DNA of 64,000 nt from assembly GCA_910591455.2 (NCBI GenBank), contig OU342826.1, forward strand, positions 7,639,903 through 7,703,902. The letters run 5' to 3'. Under the pieces are notes generated by a model. That model was not told the DNA's origin and searched no databases. It was given only the letters and a program-made list of their open reading frames with translations. The translations under genes were made by a program, and so were the position numbers. Of this stretch, positions 53,501-60,800 are shown in pieces. How positions within the stretch are numbered: the stretch's first letter is position 1; the number at the start of each line of letters is the position of its first letter. Origin of the DNA: Pholis gunnellus. Taxonomy: Eukaryota; Chordata; Actinopteri; Perciformes; Pholidae.

Positions 53501-54783
53501 TCATGAGCGCACGTTATCCATATAGATTTGGAAATGTTAAATCACACATCATAGAGGCCTGGTTACTTCCTAATCCTGACAGGAATTTTCAACTTGCGCC
53601 TTTGCTGCACAAAGCTAAGGCTCAGCAGCATCTGCCCTTTAACCCGGTCCGATGACTCACGCGGCTACAAAGGAGAGCTGCTCCTTGGTGAGGTTGAGCG
53701 GGTGATTGGACACAGAGATGCCATACTGGCCGGGATCCTGTCCCGCCGGCAGGTTTCCCCTCAGGATGGCGTTGTTCGCCACACTGAGGAAGGACGCCAT
53801 ACCATGCCATGCCTCGTTGTAGAACCACACCTGCAGAAGTAGAGACAAGCATTAACAGTGAGAACAGCATGTACTGTAGGGGCTTCCTTCTGATGAGACA
53901 TTTAAAAAAATACATATTCTGAGATTGATTTCTTTATCAAAAAGCCATTTGGACTAGACCGGCGTTGTTCCATTTGTTTTAGCAACTTAAGTCGTCTCAG
54001 TTTACTAAAAAAACTTGTTTTTAGCTTTGTTTGAGAGCTGACTAGCCAGAAAAGTAGCACAAAAAGTTAAAAAAGAAAGGTTAGACAGAATCTGTCTGCT
54101 AGTTTTAAAGCTGGGTTGTTACAATCAGCTCTTGAGAAGGGCTTATAAGACCTCTGTGCCACCATCACGGCAACAGAAAGTATGTAGAATCACCTATAAA
54201 ACCTTGTTGTTTCCCAGATGCAGAAACGGAGAACACATTGCCAGTGACGAGTTGCCGTTGCCATTTTAAGATACACCAAGGTTCTTGTGCATTCTTGTGC
54301 AACGGTGAAATGTACAGTACAGCATTGCGTTACAGTCGGGCTACTGTGAATTGACCCATATATTTTTGGAAGTGATAAAAATTGATCTGTGTCCATTTAG
54401 TGCACAAAACGCACTCTGAAGTGGTCAAATGATCACTGCAACATACTGATCTATGAGAATAAGCAATTGAGCTGGAAAACATTTCTTCTTCATTCAACAG
54501 AAGATTAAAAGGCCAGCGATGAACGTGGAATCCCAACGCGGCGTAGCATGCTAGCTGCAGAGACGGAGTAAAAACATTTTTGCACACTTTCTTTTGAATG
54601 TAAGTGATTCCCTGACTCTGTGGCTGCTGGGGTGGAGAAGAAAAAGAATGGATGATAGAGAGTGGGAGTGAGAGGACTCCCCGCTGGTAGTGCTGCGCTA
54701 ATTAAGAGTGGATGGTGGTTGAGTGTCAGCCTAACATAACACTGCATCACAGAGGGGAATGTGGAGTACACACACAGATGTGA

Positions 54784-54840
<57 letters not shown>

Positions 54841-57800
54841 CTCTTGCCTCTTCTTCTCTCTGTTCTCGCCGAATCTCAGATACACACATCGACCGAAATT
54901 GATATTATTTTTCACTATCATATTTCCTTCAGCCTGCAGTTTCTGAAAGGTCTGCAGCTAAAATATCATTTGATGTATTCAAGATAAGTAGAGAGTTAAT
55001 GCACGAGGGTGTTGTAGAGGGAGTGAACATCCTGAGAAGATACAGTAAGATGGCAACCCACGATGCATTTTCACTTCTCAAACTTCAAACATCAACTTAT
55101 TTTGGGGAGGAGCAAAACTCTAGTCTCAGTATATACGCGACTGAAATATTTGTATGAGATATTAACTTGTGTGTAATGAAGGTAAACACAGTGAACTGCC
55201 GTGTGTGACGGCACTTTCCAGAGGCTGCGGACTACAAACAGCACTACAACCCTGGTGGTCAGCTGTCTGGCGCTTATGGAAAGCTGATGAGATAAGTGAC
55301 ACTGCTTTCTCGCTGCCCCACCATGTTTTATTGGGCCAAACCAATCAATCAGATATTAGTAAAACATGCATTTTTATGATTGGTTGGGGGGCGATACTAT
55401 GTGCTGGTGGGACAGGTATCAGTATTAGCAATCTAATATATACCAATATATTAATCACAGGGGCCACCTTTCCCCCAAAATCAACAAAAGGCACCTACAG
55501 CCCTTAAGAAATATGCAACTCAACTGTGTACTACTTAGTGTGTACTTCTAGTTCTGCGGAAAACCTTGCCAGTACTACACTTACCTAACAGAGCAATGTT
55601 ACAGTATAATGCATTATTATTCATTAAACTATCCAGCATCAAATAAGAATTGAACACTTCACCTTGAACAGACTTTTTGTGAATTGAAGTACATTGTGCT
55701 GATAATGCCTCTCTCTCACGCTTCACTTGGAGTTTACATTTGAATGCAAGACTTTTACTGTGCGGTTTTGAGTTTTTAATACTTTACCACTGCCAATGCC
55801 AACATTCCCAGCTAGAGAAAGGTTGAACAATTATAGCAAGACGCACCGAATATGTCCCTGAACAAAAAAATGGGTTCAAATGGAAAAAAACACCAGGGGA
55901 AGGTAGGCAACTGTTACTCAATATTCATTTCACTATCCAGGATTTTAAATTGAATGCTCAACCTTGAACATACGTTAGATATACTTAAGTAGCTGATAAC
56001 GTCTCTCTTTCACTCTTTACTTGAAGTAAAAATAATAATAATAATGTACGACTTCTATTGTGTTGCAATGTACATCTACTTTACAGGACTACTTGGAGTA
56101 CTGTTAATAAAAGCTATACATATGTAATATCTAGTTGAGTTCTAATATGTTTCAATGCAAAAAAAGTAAATGTTTAGATTCCCAATATGTGATCTAATAT
56201 GTTATATCATTTTCGGGGCAGCTACAGGGTGCCTTGAAATCGACCGTTGCTAAAACAGTCTGCTGGTAAAATCATACTTAATATTTTGGACACAGCCGAG
56301 GGACCCACAGGCACTAACCTGAATATGTGGCTGGGTCCAGCTCCGTGGAGTCATTTTGCCAGCAGCGATGTTATTAGTGTTAGAAATTAGTAGTGGCAAA
56401 AAAAATAACACCATTTGAGTTGCGACGGCAGGACGGCGTTCCCGTAGGCAGCCCGTTTGTGGTCGTTTACTCCAGAGAAGTGAAGAAATGTTTGGTTGTA
56501 ACGTTAACCAGAATCCAGCTTTAGAGGGCTAGACCCAGCATCCAGCAGCCAAAGTGAAATGCAGTCACCGGCCCCATCTAGAGCCAGTGTATGGTTTGTC
56601 TGTTCTGGGCTACTGTAGAGACATGGCGGCTATAGCTCCATGTAGAGGACCTGCTCCATATGTAAATATTAACTTTCTAAGGTTGTTATTTACGATTCTT
56701 AGTTAAGATTCTTACTTTAGGTCGATTATAGCTTGGGAAGACAAAGGTATGAATATTATATTTCATTTCTGCTAATAGATCCCTAAATGCTACACACTGT
56801 TCCTTTAAGTCCGAATTTGAACACAGGACTTCTACTCGTAATGGAGTATTTTTAGATGGTTGCATTGGTACTTTTACTTAAATTAAGGATGTGTGTACTT
56901 CTTCCACCACTGATGCTTTGACACCGCACTTTATGTCATTGCACACCCGTTCCCATTCTCTACAAAGGTTAAGGACATAGTATTTGCATTAATAGACTGA
57001 ACCATCATGCCATACACTACCTTTACAGCAATCTACTCATAAACCAAGGTGTCATTATTAACCCGGCCCCTCCTGATTTTGCAAGAGATTAATTATATAG
57101 GCATTATAATTTATAATAAAGTAAATTGCACAAGTAGAAAGATGAGTAGACAAGTTTTCGGTGGGTATGCACCATGACTCTGTCTCTGCCTATATCCCGT
57201 TCCTCTTAATCACCGGCGTCCCTCCCATAAAAACCTAAACGGCACCTTCCTTATTTCCCCTCAGAGATCATTAAGCTTTAATCTCGACATCATCTCAAAC
57301 AGCAGAGCAAACTGCAATTAATATATTACCTTTAGGTTGTCCCTGGTTCCCAGCTTCTTCAGCAGCGTCTCAGCCTTCCGGAAGAGCTGGTCAGTCACAT
57401 TATCCTAATAAAGACGAGGAAAACAAGACAACAACAAAAACTGAGTTGGGAGACTTAATTGGATACACTTGGAAAAACACCACTGCTCTTTGAAATGCAA
57501 AGCATGAGGCAGAGGGAGACAAGAATTAAGACTTCCCGGGAGCACTTGGGTGTGCTGAGACACTTATTTTCCTCAGACTTGGGAGAAATGTACTACACTC
57601 ATGTTGCATGTGAAATGAGCCTTGGGATGAGGGCTTGAGATGACAGGCGATCTCCAAAGTGTCATGTTGATAACATGCTGTTCAGCCCAACCATAAGTGC
57701 ACAGAGCACACTACTCATGTGATATAAATGCAAATGGACCTCCTGTTGGACCGTGCCTTCATAGTGGGGTAGGGGGGTGGATGTGGAATGGAGTGAGGAG

Positions 57801-60800
57801 TGGAGGGTGGAGGAAAAGTGCAGGTGACATCTGGGGAGAGAGGTGGGGGGGGTAGACGAAATGAGAGGAGAAATATCAAGAACGACATCTCAAGAATGCA
57901 GGAGTGTGCTCAGGTGCAAGTGCTTGTCTGCTCTGTGTGAGAGAGGAAAGGAAGAGACACAAAAGATATCGCGGTCCCCGTGACAGTTACCCGCGGACAA
58001 GGACCGAGGAGATCATACCACTTATGTTCTGACTTTTTCTACCCCACAATCCTTCACTCAGCCAATCCTACACCACATCATGACATTCTCAGACATTTTG
58101 AAACATTTCAAGAGTGTATTCAGAGCTTTTTATTTCCCCTGCCAGATTTCCAGTATGCTGTCAGCAACGTAGCATAAACTCTTCATCACTCCCATCAAAA
58201 GGAGTATTTGTGTTAAATAGCATTGATTCTGCTCCAAGACATTACTTATCCTTACACCGGGCACACAACAAGTCTTCGACTCTTGCCTGTAATGCTACCT
58301 TCAGCAAAAATTAAGGGAATCTTTACAGCATTTTTTATTTTTTTTTCCTTCGCTCAGGTTTGCATTGTGCCAAGCAGCAGCGGGCAGTGCCATTAGGCCG
58401 GCCTTACTGAGGATTAGCGGTGGCTGAAACGAGATGAGAAGTGGGCCAGCAGCTGCCTGGGTCTAATCCTTGACAAACTCCTCCCCGCTCAAGGACAATG
58501 ACAAGGCTGGTTTGGCCCGCGGACCAGCCCGTGCCACGGCTAACGACACAGCAATAAAGCCTCTCGAGTGTGTGGCGACTTTCTTGGCTTGTATTCCAAA
58601 GTGGCCTGCACAGTTCAGTGGTCAAGTGCTCTGTGTGACTGACTGGTCGTGTGGGCCATGGGACAGTGTGTTAATATGTGTCTGAGTGTGTGTGTGTGTA
58701 GGGTGTGTGTGTACTGAGAACTTGCCAGGAAGGAGAACTTTTGTAAAAATATTTCTCTGAATTTCTCTGAATAATATAAATGATTAAAAATATAGTTTGA
58801 GGAGGTTACCATAGATTACAGGGAGCAGTTGTGACATTAACACCATCTACATTACACATATTTTGAGATACAATTTTTTGGGATTAATTATACAATTTCC
58901 AGCACACAGGCCTTCTTGTTCTCATTGTTCCCGTCACCTCTTGCAACACCGAGCCCGATGTCTACCTGCTAGACACAGGAAATGCAATAAAACTGAAGTT
59001 TCAGAGGCTCGGAGTGCAAAAAACACGCCGCTTCCCGTGACCGTCTCACATCGCAATGGCTGCCGAGCAGAAGACAGCCAGACATTTCCCAAGGACGGTG
59101 AAGCACTTTAACAACGCGGAATGCAGAGCTGGGACGGGCTAATGCCCGGCCATTAGGGTTACATCATCGCTGCTGCACGAATTAAAGTCACATTAGCGTC
59201 GAGATCCAGGAGACAGAAAGGGGAGTCTGTGTAGGGACGAGACCGGAGACGCCTGAGGGCAAAGCAATGTGCTGATCTCAAAGCAGTTTGAGAGTCCAGA
59301 AATTTGAAATGTTAATGAGAGACCGTGTGTATGGAGGGGACAGGTGCGGCGGCATGTAGTTCAAGAAACACGGTGCCGAAGTAAAAGTGTACGAATGTTT
59401 ATACATGAATTGAATTGAGGTGGTGGTGGGAGTAGATAAAAGTTATAAAAATAAGAGCAAAAAGGTTTGCAGGATTGTGTGTGAGTGTGTGTGTGTTATA
59501 GTGCAGAGAGGACCCAGATTCCTCAATGTATTCAAGGCAATGCACATACAATCATAGCCTGTTGCCATGGACACTCAACTGAATGGATTTGAAGAATCTA
59601 GCCCTCCTCTCCTCTTTGCTTTCATTCTTTTTTTGTCAATCATTCAAGAATACTGTGGGGTCCAAAAGTCCCCAGCAAATAACACCACCTGTGCCCGAGA
59701 CACAAAGCTAGCTGGACAAAGATCGCCATGCTCCAATTAGGAGCAGCTCACTCAAAGAGCTACTGGCAAACTGCAGAATTGTCAGGATAAAATCGGTTTC
59801 TGAACCACGTCTTCAGGCAGACTTTAACGTAAAGATTAACCTCAAGAACTTTTTTTTCAGTGGTTTCAGACAGCATGGGCCCCCTTGGAACGTACTTTAA
59901 AAGAAACAACACTCGACCAGCACACTGGTGACTTGAGGGAGGCGTTATCATTCTAAGTTTTAGCGTTGCTGATAAACACATAGACTACTCAAATAATGCT
60001 GTGGAATCAAAAGGTTTGACTTGTGAATGCCAATATTTATTACATACCTGAAAGGAACTGAATAGGTCTTTTACATCCCTGAATGAAGCTTTGATTGCTG
60101 CCTCGCTCAGACGGACTTGGGAGTTGACGGCTCCGACAGAGATGCCTCCGTACCTGGAGTGGCGGTAAAAAGCAGAGAGAGAGGGAGGTTCAGGTGGAGG
60201 TAAGGGCATGCGAGTAATGTCAAGGACACACACGCATAGATTTTTCACACTTTATCTGTCTAGCTACACGCACACACACACACACACACACAGACGAAAT
60301 ACAGACATCCAGGAAAGGCAGATATTACAGTGGAAATGTGGATACATGACCATGTGATGACTTTGTGACAAGAAAAAAAAAAGCAACCCAAAACCTCACT
60401 GTGCCTGAGGAAAGTCACTAGTTTCTAAAGTACGACAAGAATAAAATATGTGAATGCACTGCGATAGCCTGATTTTTAAAACCTTAAATGCTGCAGAATA
60501 TTCAAACTAGAACTACCACATCAGGGCTGAATGTTGCACTTTATATCCAAGTCCGTCTAAAACATTATACTGTCACAATTAAACGTATTCATTCTTGAGT
60601 TTTGGCAAGAAACATTAGTTCAGAGTGCCCTTGACCTTTGACCACCCAATTCATGTTAACACTAATGCGACCTACATAATATGGGGACGGACAACCAGGC
60701 AACCAAAATAAAAACTCTCGAGAAAAAGTTGATACTCTCAACTGTCACAATGACATAAATTACCTTGTTCTACCCGAGTCTTCAAAAGTCTTGACCAAGA

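Larger units (their letters stand above)
50019..53660 (-). other. abca1 intron, 3.6 kb
   Basis: It contains a dispersed repeat (50480-50960) and a 14-bp-arm hairpin (52058-52090). Nothing else could be supported. Confidence 0.85.
53831..57329 (-). other. abca1 intron, 3.5 kb, repeat-dense
   Basis: It contains a CA microsatellite (54787-54837), two diverged copies of one repeat (55611-55790 and 55920-56110) and a repeat block at 56215-56911. Confidence 0.85.

Noticed and set aside
54505..54946. ORFs on both strands with HTHTH or VCVCV runs
   Set aside because: They are translations of the 54787-54837 CA microsatellite.
60362..60394. Formal 33-nt candidate for the missing micro-exon (FWVAFFFLVT)
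   Set aside because: The acceptor lacks a pyrimidine tract, the donor is GTCATC, and the poly-Phe comes from an A-run. No WVNE motif is present.
60704..60736. Second formal 33-nt candidate (VSTFSREFLF)
   Set aside because: The acceptor GTTGAG and donor GTTGCC are both weak, and the peptide does not align with LKNKIWVNEF.
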